A program made the translations under genes and the position numbers. This document shows positions 24,347 through 33,303 of a stretch of DNA of 39,875 nt, piece by piece. The notes under the pieces are model-generated. The model searched no databases, was not told where the DNA came from, and saw nothing but the letters and a program-made list of their open reading frames with translations. Every line of letters begins with the position of its first letter. Within the stretch, counting starts at the first letter, position 1. This DNA comes from an uncultured Candidatus Melainabacteria bacterium (GTDB taxonomy: Bacteria; Cyanobacteriota; Vampirovibrionia; Gastranaerophilales; Gastranaerophilaceae), in NCBI GenBank assembly GCA_934718085.1, contig CAKUZL010000013.1, positions 1 through 39,875 of the forward strand. The letters are read 5' to 3'.

Positions 24347-25676
24347 ACTCTTTGAACTTTTCCCCTCTGTGTTCGAAATTGTCAAACATATCAAAACTTG
24401 CGCACGCGGGCGAGAACAGGATTATCTCGTCGTCGAGTCCGTCCGCGGTGTCAATCGAATTTTCAAACGACGGCGATTTTATAACACCTTCAAACCCGAA
24501 ATTTTCAAGGTTTTGCGCAAATCTGTCCGCCGCCTCTCCTATCAAAATCACGTGGTTGCAGGTTTCTTTGACCTTCGCGCAAAAATCGCCCAGGTCGGTG
24601 TTTTTGTCCCGCCCGCCCGCAATCAGCGTAATCGACTTGCCCGCAAGCGCTTTCAGCGCGGTAATCGTCGCGCCCGGCGTGGTGGACTTGGAGTCGTTGT
24701 AAAACTTGTGTTTCGCGTTTTCGCCGCAAAATTCGATTCTGTGCTCTATCGCTTTGAAGCTTTTTATCCGTTCTTTCAGCGTTTCGTTGTCGATTCCGCA
24801 AATTTTCGCCGCGATAATCGCGCACATGACGTTTTCGAGATTGTGCTCGCCTATCAAATCGATTTCGTCGACGCGAATTATCTCCTCTTCGCCCTTCCGA
24901 CGCTTATAATAAATCTTTCCGTCTCTTATAAAACAACAGTTTTTCTCGAATTCGCCGCAAAAATAAAATTTTTCGCCCGAATACGTTTTCGAAAATTCGA
25001 ACACCTTCTCGTCTTTCGCGTTAAAAATCGCAAACACGGGCTGTTTGTAATCCGCGAACAATTTCGCTTTCGCTTTGAAATAATTTTCCGCGCCGTCGTG
25101 CCAGTCGACGTGGTTCGGAGACCAGTTCAAAAAACACGCGATAAAAGGCGTCAACGAAGGACTCAGCTCGCTTTGGTACGAACTCGTTTCGCAAACGAAA
25201 AAGTCGTGTTCGCCGTCAACCAGCGATATCGGAGGAATTCCGATGTTTCCGCACACGGGGGCGTCGTATTTCGCGCTCAAAATATGCGAAATCAGGCTTG
25301 TAACGGTCGTTTTCCCGTTCGTTCCCGTTACCGCGATGAACGGAACGGTCGTTTCTCCGTACGCGAGTTCGGGTTCGCTGACAAACGGTACGTTAAATTT
25401 CTTCAATTTCGCGTAAAGCTCCGAGTGAGGCGGTATTCCCGGGCTCATCACCGCAAGGTACGAGTCTTTGATAAACTCGTCGCTGTGCCCGCCCGTTTCG
25501 ACGTGTATTCCTTCGCTTTCAAGCTCCCCGGCAAGCTCCGCGGATTTTTCGTCCGCCGGCTTGAATTCCGTCACGAAACATTCCGCGCCTTTTGAGTTCA
25601 AATACCTCGCCGCCGCGGTTCCGCTCTTCGAAAGCCCTGCTATCAATACCTTTTTGTCAAACCATTTTCGTTTCAT
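24318..25676 (-). CDS. murD: UDP-N-acetylmuramoylalanine-D-glutamate ligase
   Basis: 452 residues, cytoplasmic Mur ligase adding D-Glu. N-terminal Rossmann-like part (KKVLIAGLSKSGTAAARYL), P-loop VTGTNGKTTVTSLISHIL, then GNIGIPPISL and ETSSYQSELSPS, and in the third domain HRIEFCGENAKHKFYNDSKSTTP. All expected MurD motifs are present. It lies 41 bases downstream of mraY, the widest gap in this part of the operon. Confidence 0.96.
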   Translation of the reverse strand: MKRKWFDKKVLIAGLSKSGTAAARYLNSKGAECFVTEFKPADEKSAELAGELESEGIHVETGGHSDEFIKDSYLAVMSPGIPPHSELYAKLKKFNVPFVSEPELAYGETTVPFIAVTGTNGKTTVTSLISHILSAKYDAPVCGNIGIPPISLVDGEHDFFVCETSSYQSELSPSLTPFIACFLNWSPNHVDWHDGAENYFKAKAKLFADYKQPVFAIFNAKDEKVFEFSKTYSGEKFYFCGEFEKNCCFIRDGKIYYKRRKGEEEIIRVDEIDLIGEHNLENVMCAIIAAKICGIDNETLKERIKSFKAIEHRIEFCGENAKHKFYNDSKSTTPGATITALKALAGKSITLIAGGRDKNTDLGDFCAKVKETCNHVILIGEAADRFAQNLENFGFEGVIKSPSFENSIDTADGLDDEIILFSPACASFDMFDNFEHRGEKFKEYVATKTARQ

Positions 25677-25717
25677 TGTTCTTCTTCTTTATTTTCTTTT
25701 GTCCGTATAAACCGTCT

Positions 25718-26689
25718 CTAATGCACCGATTTTGTCGTTATAAACAAATACGTCGCAAACGCCGAAAACGCAAACGTTACCGCCGAAAACATCAACACAA
25801 TTCCCGTTTCCTTAATTCCCGAAAGCTCGAAATGGTGGTGAATCGGAGTCATTTTAAAAATGCGTTTTCCCGTCAATTTATAGCTTGCCACCTGCAACAT
25901 CACCGAAAGCGTTTCACCCATATAAATAAACCCTATCGGAATCAGCCAAAGTTCAAATTTCCCCGCAACGGCAAGCGTTCCGAGCAATCCGCCGAGCGCA
26001 AGCGACCCCGTGTCGCCCATAAAAACTTTCGCGGGGAATTTGTTAAAATACAAAAACGCTCCGCACGCACCCGCCGCAGATGCCGAAATTATCGCCAAAT
26101 CCGTCTGTTTTGAAACCAACGCGAAAATCGTACACGCAATCATCGAAATCATGACGTTCGACGACGCAAGCCCGTCGAGCCCGTCGGTCAAGTTCACCGC
26201 GTTCGACACGCCGACTATCAAAAATATCGCAAACGCCGGGTAAAACCACCCCAAATCAAACGAATATCCGCAAAAATCAAGAGCGGTATTTCCCGACAAA
26301 TAAACGTAAACCGCAGGCAACAAAGCCGTCGCCGTCTGCAAAAACAACTTCCCGCGCGGCGTAAGCCCTTCGTTTTGCCGCCGGGTGATTTTCAACACAT
26401 CGTCCGTCAGTCCCGCAAACATATAAAAAACAAACGTCATCAGCACTATGCACGCCGATTTCGAAAACTCCTGCGCCAACACGAGCCCGATTATCGCCGC
26501 CGTCGTCGCCGACAACACGATAAACACGCCTCCCGATGTCGGCGTTCCGCTTTTCTTTTGATGGTTTTCCGGCACGCAGTCGCGTATTTGCTGCCCGAAC
26601 ATTTTTTTCTTCAAAAAATCCACATAAACAACGCCCGACAATAACGTCAAAACCACCGCCGTGAGTGTCGCTACGATTACCAAATTCAT
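25718..26689 (-). CDS. mraY: Phospho-N-acetylmuramoyl-pentapeptide transferase
   Basis: 323 residues with about 10 membrane helices. It makes lipid I from UDP-MurNAc-pentapeptide and undecaprenyl phosphate. MraY motifs: QQIRDCVPENHQKKSGTPTSGG, GLTDDVLKI, AVNLTDGLDGLAS, FMGDTGSLALGG and the final MTPIHHHFEL. Start overlaps the murF stop by 4 bases (ATGA). Confidence 0.97.
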   Translation of the reverse strand: MNLVIVATLTAVVLTLLSGVVYVDFLKKKMFGQQIRDCVPENHQKKSGTPTSGGVFIVLSATTAAIIGLVLAQEFSKSACIVLMTFVFYMFAGLTDDVLKITRRQNEGLTPRGKLFLQTATALLPAVYVYLSGNTALDFCGYSFDLGWFYPAFAIFLIVGVSNAVNLTDGLDGLASSNVMISMIACTIFALVSKQTDLAIISASAAGACGAFLYFNKFPAKVFMGDTGSLALGGLLGTLAVAGKFELWLIPIGFIYMGETLSVMLQVASYKLTGKRIFKMTPIHHHFELSGIKETGIVLMFSAVTFAFSAFATYLFITTKSVH

Positions 26690-28002
26690 CCTCTGAGTGC
26701 CTCCGATATTTCCTCGAACTTCATGCTTCGCGATGCCTTTATAAGCACGTTTGTCGGGGTTTTAAAGTTCTCTTTCAAATATTTTACAAGCTCCGCTTTC
26801 GTTGCAAAATGCTTATGTTTATTATGCTCCGGAAGTATATTTTGCGCAAGTTCTCCGCAGGTCAAAAGCGCGTCGAACTCAAACCCGCCGATGAACTCAC
26901 CCGTTTCGCGATGGTACCTGACCTCGTCTTTTCCGAGTTCGCCCATATCGCCCAAAATCAACACTTTCGGGCTTTTGTACGTTTCCAGAAACGTTTTCGC
27001 CGCCGCTTTCATCGAATCCGGATTTGCGTTGTAACAATCGTTTATAACGTTGAAATTCCCTATCTTCTCTGCCTGCCAACGGTTTTCCCCCGACTCGAAC
27101 GCCTGAAGCCCCGCCCGAATTTCATCCGCGCTCAAACCCGCGTACTTTGCGACTTCCACGACCAAACAGGCGTTTTGCACGTTATGCTCGCCCTCCTTCG
27201 GAACAAAATACTTCTCGCCCCGATACTCAAACAAACTGCCGCTTTCGCCCGTCTCCGAAATTCGAGCTTCATCAAACTTCACATAAATCGTTTTGCCCGA
27301 AAAATCGTTATATTTCTTAATATTCTCATCCTCCGGCGCAATAAATACCCCCTCGGGGTTCAAATGCCGCAAAATCTCGCATTTCGCCTTCGCAATATTC
27401 TCGACGCTCCCGAGCCGCCCGATGTGCGCCGTTCCGATGTTCGTTATCACCCCGATGTCGGGCTTTACGTGCTTCGCTATCAGCTCTATCTCCCCGAATC
27501 CGCGCATTCCGCCTTCCGTTACCAAAAACCGCGTGTCCTCGGGCATCGACAGCACCGTTTTACACAAACCTATCTCGTTGTTGAAATTCTTTTGCGTTTT
27601 GTGCGTCTTGTACTTTTCCGCCAAAACCCGCGCCAACATGTCCTTTACGGTCGTTTTCCCGCTCGAACCCGTTATCATCACCGTCGTCGGAGAGACCTTC
27701 TCCCGCGCGTATTCTGCGATTTTCAGGTACGCCGCCTTTGTATCTTCGACCGCAAAAATAAGTTCGGCTCCCTTGCCGCGACGATTGAAATTGCTTGTAA
27801 AATAACCTTTTGCGCCCTTTTCGAGTGCGTTGTCGATAAAATTTTCTCCGTCGAAATTTTCGCCCTTCAACGGCAAATAAACGCTTTTTCCGTCTATTGT
27901 CCGTGTATCCGTCGATATTTCAAACCTTTCGCCGCTTTCGACATCTCCGTTCAAAACTCCGGCTCCCGTCGCAGCAATCAGTTCTTTCACCGTAAAATCC
28001 AT
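26686..28002 (-). CDS. murF: UDP-N-acetylmuramoyl-tripeptide-D-alanyl-D-alanine ligase
   Basis: 438 residues, cytoplasmic Mur ligase adding D-Ala-D-Ala. P-loop ITGSSGKTTVKDMLARVL, then KTQKNFNNEIGLCKTVL and EGGMRGFGEIELIAK, which are MurF-specific. The C-terminal domain has NDCYNANPDSMKAA and LGDMGELG. The initiation region has TTGAGGAGAGGCGG upstream of the ATG at 28002. It follows dnaA after 160 bases, with a TATAAA box about 30 bases before the start. Transcription of the mur genes may therefore begin here, in addition to read-through from aspS-dnaA. Confidence 0.96.
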   Translation of the reverse strand: MDFTVKELIAATGAGVLNGDVESGERFEISTDTRTIDGKSVYLPLKGENFDGENFIDNALEKGAKGYFTSNFNRRGKGAELIFAVEDTKAAYLKIAEYAREKVSPTTVMITGSSGKTTVKDMLARVLAEKYKTHKTQKNFNNEIGLCKTVLSMPEDTRFLVTEGGMRGFGEIELIAKHVKPDIGVITNIGTAHIGRLGSVENIAKAKCEILRHLNPEGVFIAPEDENIKKYNDFSGKTIYVKFDEARISETGESGSLFEYRGEKYFVPKEGEHNVQNACLVVEVAKYAGLSADEIRAGLQAFESGENRWQAEKIGNFNVINDCYNANPDSMKAAAKTFLETYKSPKVLILGDMGELGKDEVRYHRETGEFIGGFEFDALLTCGELAQNILPEHNKHKHFATKAELVKYLKENFKTPTNVLIKASRSMKFEEISEALRG

Positions 28003-28162
28003 TATTTCCGCCTCTCCTCAATCTTTTTTCTTTTATACCCGAAGGGGTTCCGTCGTTTTTGCACGCTCCGGTTTTTCGAATTATCTTGCCGCCGTTCGTG
28101 TCCGCAAACCCGCATTTCTCGCCGTTTTACCGTTATGCGAACGACACTCGGGTCGCGCCATG

Positions 28163-29590
28163 TTAAGAATTGTTAAGCACGCTGCGCAAGGTGTCGATTT
28201 CCTTTTCGAATTCGAAACTTTTTTTCATCATATCCTTTACGCCGTCGCACGAAACCATCACGGTGGTGTGCTTTCTGCCGCCGACCTGCTCGCCTATCGA
28301 AACGTAACTGTTGTCCGTCAGTTCCCGCGCAAAATAAATCGCGACTTTGCGCGCCAACGCCGTCTTTTGCTGTCTCGATTGCCCGATAATCTCCGAAACA
28401 GGCACGTTATAATACGCTCCGACTTTTTCGAGAATAAACGGCACGGTTATGACTTTTTTATTGTCGCTGTAATTAATGAACTTTTTGACCGTCGCCAAGT
28501 CGGGGTTCGAAATGCCCGCAAAACTGCAATTTGCGCTGACTCGGTTAAACGCGCCTTCGAGCTCTCTGATGTTGCTCTTGTATATTTTCGCCAAAAACTC
28601 CGTAACCTCGGTCGAAAGCTCCAATCCGTCCTCAACAGAAAGCTTTTTTAAAATCGCCATTCTCGTCTCGAGGTCGGGAACTCCGATATCGACCGTCAAT
28701 CCCCATTCGAACCGCGTTTTCAGCCTGTCCGTCAGTCCCGGAATTTCACCCGGCAATCTGTCGCTGGTCAACACGATTTGTTTGCCTTCGCGGTGCAAAG
28801 TGTCGAAAATATTGAAGATTTCAAGCTGCATCCGCTCTTTGCCCGCAACAAACTGGATGTCGTCTATGAGCAAAATGTCCTGATTGCGATACTTCTCCCG
28901 AAACGTCGCCATCGTTTTGTTCTTGTCCTTTTTGCCCGAAAAATTTTTGTCCAGCCCCATATACAGCGAATTCGTCAGGTCGTTCAAAAACTCTTCCGAA
29001 GTAATATATTTGACCTTGACTCCCGGTCGGTTAAAAAGCACGTAATGCCCTATCGCGTGCAGCAAGTGGGTTTTTCCGAGCCCGGAGCCGCCGTAAACGA
29101 ACAGAGGGTTGTATTTTCCCTTATCTTTGCCCTGTGCTGTCGACAAAGCCGCGTAATAAGCCAATTTATTGTATTCTCCGACGACGAAATTTTTGAAAGT
29201 ATACTTCAAATTCAATTTACACGACGATTGCATCTGTTTGAGCCCGTCGTACTTGGAATCTTCTTTGTTCCGCTTTTTCGCCAGCTCTTTTTCCATCGCT
29301 TTGATTTTGCGGTTTTCCTTTTCGTACTCATCCTCCAAAGACTTATCGTGCACGACCTCGAAAACCGTCGAAACGCCCGTTACGTCGGACAAAGCTTTAT
29401 TCACGATATCCTTGTACGACATTTTAATCGTGTGAACCGTGAATCCCAACGGAGTAAGCAAAACAAGCTTGTCCCCGTCCATCGAAGAGGGAACAAGTGT
29501 TTTAAACCAAGTATTGAAAGACGCTTCGGGGATTTTGTCCTGTAACAAAGCAAGCGCCTTCGCCCAAATCTCTTTAACGTCGGTCGTCAT
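28163..29590 (-). CDS. dnaA: Chromosomal replication initiator DnaA
   Basis: 475 residues. Domain I about 1-80 (IWAKALALLQDKIPEASFNTWF); a charged linker with Lys/Glu-rich coiled-coil character about 100-135; AAA+ domain about 140-350 with Walker A YGGSGLGKTHLLHAI and Walker B ILLIDDIQFVAG; and a C-terminal DNA-binding domain. The DnaA signature loop reads VGGRKHTTVM, where nearly all DnaA proteins have Asp or Asn in place of Lys. His and Thr, which read the DnaA box, are kept. The gene is 9 bases downstream of aspS and not next to dnaN. I found no DnaA-box cluster in the 160-base gap to murF, so the origin is probably elsewhere. Confidence 0.97.
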   Translation of the reverse strand: MTTDVKEIWAKALALLQDKIPEASFNTWFKTLVPSSMDGDKLVLLTPLGFTVHTIKMSYKDIVNKALSDVTGVSTVFEVVHDKSLEDEYEKENRKIKAMEKELAKKRNKEDSKYDGLKQMQSSCKLNLKYTFKNFVVGEYNKLAYYAALSTAQGKDKGKYNPLFVYGGSGLGKTHLLHAIGHYVLFNRPGVKVKYITSEEFLNDLTNSLYMGLDKNFSGKKDKNKTMATFREKYRNQDILLIDDIQFVAGKERMQLEIFNIFDTLHREGKQIVLTSDRLPGEIPGLTDRLKTRFEWGLTVDIGVPDLETRMAILKKLSVEDGLELSTEVTEFLAKIYKSNIRELEGAFNRVSANCSFAGISNPDLATVKKFINYSDNKKVITVPFILEKVGAYYNVPVSEIIGQSRQQKTALARKVAIYFARELTDNSYVSIGEQVGGRKHTTVMVSCDGVKDMMKKSFEFEKEIDTLRSVLNNS

Positions 29591-29599
29591 TGTCTTTTA

Positions 29600-31372
29600 T
29601 TACCGAAGTTTCACCGTCGAGCGCAAATGAAGCTCTCTGAGCTGATCTTCGCCGACTTCGGCGGGGGCTCCCGTCATCAGACATTTAGCCGAGGAGTTTT
29701 TCGGGAAGGCTATAACGTCGCGGATGGAGTCGGTTCCCGCCATCAGGGCAATCAGTCTGTCCAGACCTATCGCCAAGCCTGCGTGCGGCGGAGTGCCGTA
29801 TCTGAAGGCGTTTACCAGAAATCCGAACTTCGTTTGAACTTCTTCTTCGCCGAGTCCGAGGGCTTTAAATACTTTTTCCTGAATTTCGCCGCTGTGAATT
29901 CTGACGGATCCTCCGCCGAGCTCGGTTCCGTTGTAAACAAGGTCGTACGCTATCGAGCGGCAATTTCCGGGGTCGGTCGTCATTTTGTCCAAATCCTCGG
30001 GATTGGGCATTGTGAACGGGTGATGAACCGACATAAAGCGTTGTTCTTCCTCGCTGTACTCGAACATCGGAAAATCGGTGACCCACAAAATCGAGTGGGC
30101 GTTTTCGTCGATAAGGTTAAGTTTTTTGCCGAAATACAACCGAAATCTTCCCATCGAATCGTACGTGACTTTCGGTTTGTCGGAAACGAAGAAAATTCCG
30201 TCGCCGTCTTTTGCGCCCGCGCGTTCTTTTATCCGTTCGAGCTGACCTTCCTTCAGAAACTTCAAAACGGGTGATTTTGCGCTTCCGTCTTCGTTGAAAA
30301 TAATGTTTGCGAGCCCTTTTGCGCCGTACGAAACCGCGAGGTTTCTCAGGTCGTCGAGCTCTTTACGCGAGTACGAAGCCGCGCCCGGAACGGTTATCCC
30401 TTTTGCGATTCCGCCCGCGTTCAAAATTTCTTTTATCGCGTCGAAGTTCGAATCCGCCAAAATGTCGGTCAAATCGAACAATTCCAATCCGAACCTTCTG
30501 TCGGGTTTGTCGCTTCCGTATCTGTCCATAGCTTCGCGGTACGTGAGTCTTTCGAACTTTTCGGGCAACTTGACGTCGATGACTTCAAACGCTTTTTTCG
30601 TCAGCCCTTCGACGAACCCGATGACGTCTTCCTGCGTAACAAAAGACATTTCGAGGTCGACCTGCGTGAATTCGGGCTGTCTGTCCGCGCGGAGGTCTTC
30701 GTCTCTGAAGCACCGTGCAATCTGGTAATAGCGTTCCATTCCGCCGACCATCAGCAACTGTTTGAATATCTGGGGCGATTGCGGCAACGCGTAGCATTTG
30801 CCTTCGTGAACTCTGCTCGGAACCAAATAATCGCGGGCTCCTTCGGGAGTCGTGTTTATCAAAATCGGAGTTTCGATTTCCGTAAATCCGTTTTCGTTGA
30901 AATAATTTCTCATCGCCGAAACGACCTTGTGACGCAAAATCAGGTTATTGCGGGTTTTTTCGCGACGAAGGTCGAGGTATCTGTATTTCAATCGCGTATC
31001 TTCGCCGACGGTTTCGTCGTCCAACGGGAAAGGCAGCGTTTCCGCCTTCGAAAGCACTTCTATCTTTTCGGGATACATTTCGACTTCGCCCGTAGGAAGC
31101 TTCGGATTGTAAGTTTCTTCGGGTCTTTTCGTGATTTTTCCCGTAACCCTGATGACCGACTCGTCCTTCAAATCCTTTGCCGTCGCGTGAACTTCGGGGT
31201 TTCTCGCGGGGTCGGAAACTATTTGAAAATATCCCGTCTTGTCCCTAAGCTCGATGAACGTTATGCCGCCCAAATCGCGTACCGCCGCGCACCATCCCGC
31301 AAGCGTTACTTCTCTTCCCGTGTCTTTGGCGTGTAATTCGCCGCAATAATCGGTCTTCATTGATGTTATCAT
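29600..31372 (-). CDS. aspS: Aspartyl-tRNA synthetase (bacterial type)
   Basis: 590 residues, class IIb synthetase. N-terminal OB-fold anticodon-binding domain (VTLAGWCAAVRDLGGITFIE). Motif 2 region RCFRDEDLRADRQPEFTQVD. Bacterial GAD insertion in the middle (about 300-410). Motif 3 GLAIGLDRLIALMAG. Start: the ATG at 31372, since GAAGGAAG lies just ahead of it; the ATG at 31360 (MKTDYCGEL) is an alternative. It heads the run aspS-dnaA-mur. The GAD domain and length are normal. Whether it also charges tRNA-Asn cannot be judged from this window. Confidence 0.96.
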   Translation of the reverse strand: MITSMKTDYCGELHAKDTGREVTLAGWCAAVRDLGGITFIELRDKTGYFQIVSDPARNPEVHATAKDLKDESVIRVTGKITKRPEETYNPKLPTGEVEMYPEKIEVLSKAETLPFPLDDETVGEDTRLKYRYLDLRREKTRNNLILRHKVVSAMRNYFNENGFTEIETPILINTTPEGARDYLVPSRVHEGKCYALPQSPQIFKQLLMVGGMERYYQIARCFRDEDLRADRQPEFTQVDLEMSFVTQEDVIGFVEGLTKKAFEVIDVKLPEKFERLTYREAMDRYGSDKPDRRFGLELFDLTDILADSNFDAIKEILNAGGIAKGITVPGAASYSRKELDDLRNLAVSYGAKGLANIIFNEDGSAKSPVLKFLKEGQLERIKERAGAKDGDGIFFVSDKPKVTYDSMGRFRLYFGKKLNLIDENAHSILWVTDFPMFEYSEEEQRFMSVHHPFTMPNPEDLDKMTTDPGNCRSIAYDLVYNGTELGGGSVRIHSGEIQEKVFKALGLGEEEVQTKFGFLVNAFRYGTPPHAGLAIGLDRLIALMAGTDSIRDVIAFPKNSSAKCLMTGAPAEVGEDQLRELHLRSTVKLR

Positions 31373-31579
31373 TTTTTCTTCCTTCAAACGAATTCTTTTA
31401 TATATCTCTTTTTTACAACAAATATTATCTTAAATCAAATTTTAATGTTTTTCGCGGAACAAGGGGTTTCAGCCGATCGCCGTACCTCGGATTTTTCGCG
31501 GTATCGCGGAATTTGTGACGGACGCTCCGCAAATTTTAAAGTGATTTTCCGCGGAGATGAACAACTTTCGCGAATTACG

Positions 31580-31720
31580 TCTTAACGGCAAGTTTTTTGC
31601 GGTACGGGCGGGTTTGCCGGCTGCCGACCTCAATTTTTACACGGTTTCGGGGAATTTGTGCCGACCGTCCCGAGTACTCCCGTTTTCACGGTGCGGGCAC
31701 TGCACCCGCGACGCGTTTCG
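31580..31720 (+). repeat. Diverged repeat module F, copy 1
   Basis: TTAACGGCAAGTTTTTTGCG, then GGCGGGTTTGCC, and later CGTTTTCACG with GGCGGG/GCGGGC pieces. Copy 2 at about 34825-34915 has TTAACATCAAGTTTTTTGCG in the same arrangement. The whole gap 31373-31725 holds no gene; 31540-31700 contains several GC-rich inverted pieces. Confidence 0.45.
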
Positions 31721-31725
31721 GATTT

Positions 31726-32571
31726 TTAATGTCGATTTTTCTTCACCCGCACCCCTTCTACCTCGTGGACGTTTTCTATCGCAATGAAAGCCTTCGGGTC
31801 GATTTCTTTCGTCAAAGTTTTGATTTTCGAAATCTCGAGCCTTGAAATTATGCAGTAAACTATCCGCTTCTTCCGCCCCGAATACCCGCCTTCCGCGTCG
31901 ATATACGTCACGCTGACGTCCATTTCCTTCATTATTTTCTTTCCGATGTCCTCCGAAAAATCGGTCACGACAAGCACGGATTTCGATTCGTTAAAGCCTT
32001 CCAAAACAAGGTCGATGACCTTGAACGCGATATAATACGTCAAAACCGAATAAAGCGCGCTTTCCCAGCTTTCATAAACGATTCCCGCCGCAAAAAAGAT
32101 GAAAAGGTTGAAAAACATTATGATTTCGCCGACCGAAAAAGGTGTGTTTTTGGCAAACGTAACCGCGACCATTTCGGTTCCGTCGGTCGAGCCGTGATTA
32201 CGCAAAATCAGCCCGACGCCTATCCCGAGGACGACTCCGCCGAACACGCACCCCAAAAACGGATTTTCGAGGTGTTTCGGGATATAAATCGGAATCAGAA
32301 ACGTTGCCGCCGACAACATTATCGTCGCGTAAAACGTATGCAACACAAAGCTTTTACCCAATTTCCTAAACGCCATCAAAATAAACGGGAAATTCAACCC
32401 GATGATAAACAGTCCAAGCGGCAAGCCCGTTTTATATGCCGTCATCATTGATATACCGATAATTCCGCCGTCAACGATTTTGTTCGGAATAAGCATGCAT
32501 TCAAGCGCAAAACCCGCGATAAACGCCCCAAGCGTCAAAAAAATCAATCTGTTTATTATACTTTTTATCAT
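31726..32571 (-). CDS. YitT-family membrane protein (DUF161 plus DUF2179)
   Basis: 281 residues. About six membrane helices in residues 1-190 (GAFIAGFALECMLIPNKIVDGG, then GISMM; LGCVFGGVVLGIGVGLILRN with GSTDGTEM), then a soluble ferredoxin-like C-terminal domain (about 200-281) with VVTDFSEDIGKKIMKEMDVS and GGYSGRKKRIVYCIISR. This is the standard YitT layout. The substrate is unknown; the family is often annotated as a membrane transporter-like protein without proof. Start: the ATG at 32571 with GAGGAATTT upstream; the preceding in-frame codons have no homology. It is transcribed away from the divergent promoter region and may be co-transcribed with the secreted protein gene 72 bases upstream. 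Confidence 0.92.
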   Translation of the reverse strand: MIKSIINRLIFLTLGAFIAGFALECMLIPNKIVDGGIIGISMMTAYKTGLPLGLFIIGLNFPFILMAFRKLGKSFVLHTFYATIMLSAATFLIPIYIPKHLENPFLGCVFGGVVLGIGVGLILRNHGSTDGTEMVAVTFAKNTPFSVGEIIMFFNLFIFFAAGIVYESWESALYSVLTYYIAFKVIDLVLEGFNESKSVLVVTDFSEDIGKKIMKEMDVSVTYIDAEGGYSGRKKRIVYCIISRLEISKIKTLTKEIDPKAFIAIENVHEVEGVRVKKNRH

Positions 32572-32643
32572 AAATTCCTCATTTTTAATAATACGAAATT
32601 TTTCCGCTTTGCGCAAGACTTCGCCCGAAATTTTCCCCGAAAA

Positions 32644-33207
32644 TCATTCGAAAAATTTCGGCATGCTCCGTGACAAACCCTTCGAAAGCCCGCTTCCTTC
32701 ACTCATTTCGTCACCTTTCCAGTGACCTTTCAGCTTCCCGCGGGCATTATACGTAAATTGTTCCGTCGCCGAAACCCAATAAGAAACGCTCACAAGCACT
32801 CCGTTCGCACCGTAAATCACCGATTTGTGAGGGTATTCGCCGATTTTATCGACGAATTCCGTAAACACCAACCGCCCGAATGCGCTGTAATAAAAGATTT
32901 CCGACGGATTTTTCCTGTATTTTATCCCGTAAACGTACAAAATTCCGCCTTTATAAAACGGGCAAATCACTCTGTCCGCTTCGATTATCGGTTCCTTTGA
33001 CGTTCGGAATTTCGTATAATGCACGGCGTAATCGTAATCTTTTTCGAACGACGAAAGCCGCCTCATATCAATAGTTTTCTCCAATCCCGAAAACGCTTCC
33101 GCCCGAGCCCGCTTCGCATCGTAAGAAACCTCTCCCTTCAAAACCTCGCAAAATCCGACGTTTACCGCCAAAACAACCGCCAATATCGTCAAAACAAAAC
33201 GCTTCAT
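32644..33207 (-). CDS. Secreted or periplasmic protein of unknown function
   Basis: 187 residues. Signal peptide MKRFVLTILAVVLAVNVGFC (a lipobox is not convincing: the Cys at about 20 is preceded by GF). The mature part is Tyr-rich and likely beta-rich: RVICPFYKGGILYVYGIKYR, IFYYSAFGRLVFTEF, VIYGANGVLVSVSYW and EQFTYNARGKLKGHW. The last three look like repeated hairpin units, resembling toxin-antitoxin-like or MORN-type 'Y-x-G-x-L' repeats. Start: of two adjacent ATGs, the one at 33207 has the better spacing from GGAGG. It has a near-consensus promoter (33227-33255), divergent from the acyltransferase. Function unknown. Confidence 0.8.
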   Translation of the reverse strand: MKRFVLTILAVVLAVNVGFCEVLKGEVSYDAKRARAEAFSGLEKTIDMRRLSSFEKDYDYAVHYTKFRTSKEPIIEADRVICPFYKGGILYVYGIKYRKNPSEIFYYSAFGRLVFTEFVDKIGEYPHKSVIYGANGVLVSVSYWVSATEQFTYNARGKLKGHWKGDEMSEGSGLSKGLSRSMPKFFE

Positions 33208-33226
33208 CATTTCCTCCGTACTCCCC

Positions 33227-33255
33227 ATTATACAACCTTTTTCGCCCCGCGTAAA
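33227..33255 (-). promoter_or_regulatory. Promoter of the 187-residue secreted protein
   Basis: On the minus strand: TTTACG (33250-33255), 17 bases, perfect TATAAT (33227-33232). The -35 overlaps the palindrome at 33251-33268. Confidence 0.75.
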
Positions 33256-33268
33256 CAAATTTGTTCAC
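33251..33268. promoter_or_regulatory. 18-bp palindrome over two divergent -35 boxes
   Basis: GTAAACAAATTTGTTCAC has 8 of 9 positions complementary between arms. It covers the -35 of both the leftward (33250-33255) and rightward (33261-33266) promoters, so one bound protein could control both genes. Confidence 0.6.
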
Positions 33269-33290
33269 GCGAAAATTTTTATATTATAAT
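33261..33290 (+). promoter_or_regulatory. Promoter of the acyltransferase gene
   Basis: TTGTTC (33261-33266), 18 bases, TATAAT (33285-33290). Transcription would start about 7 bases before the ATG at 33304, leaving no room for a ribosome-binding site. Confidence 0.65.
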
Positions 33291-33303
33291 TTCCACGTCA
33301 ACA

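Noticed and set aside
28003..28162. Possible oriC between dnaA and murF
   Set aside because: No TTATCCACA-like boxes and no A/T-rich unwinding stretch of convincing length.
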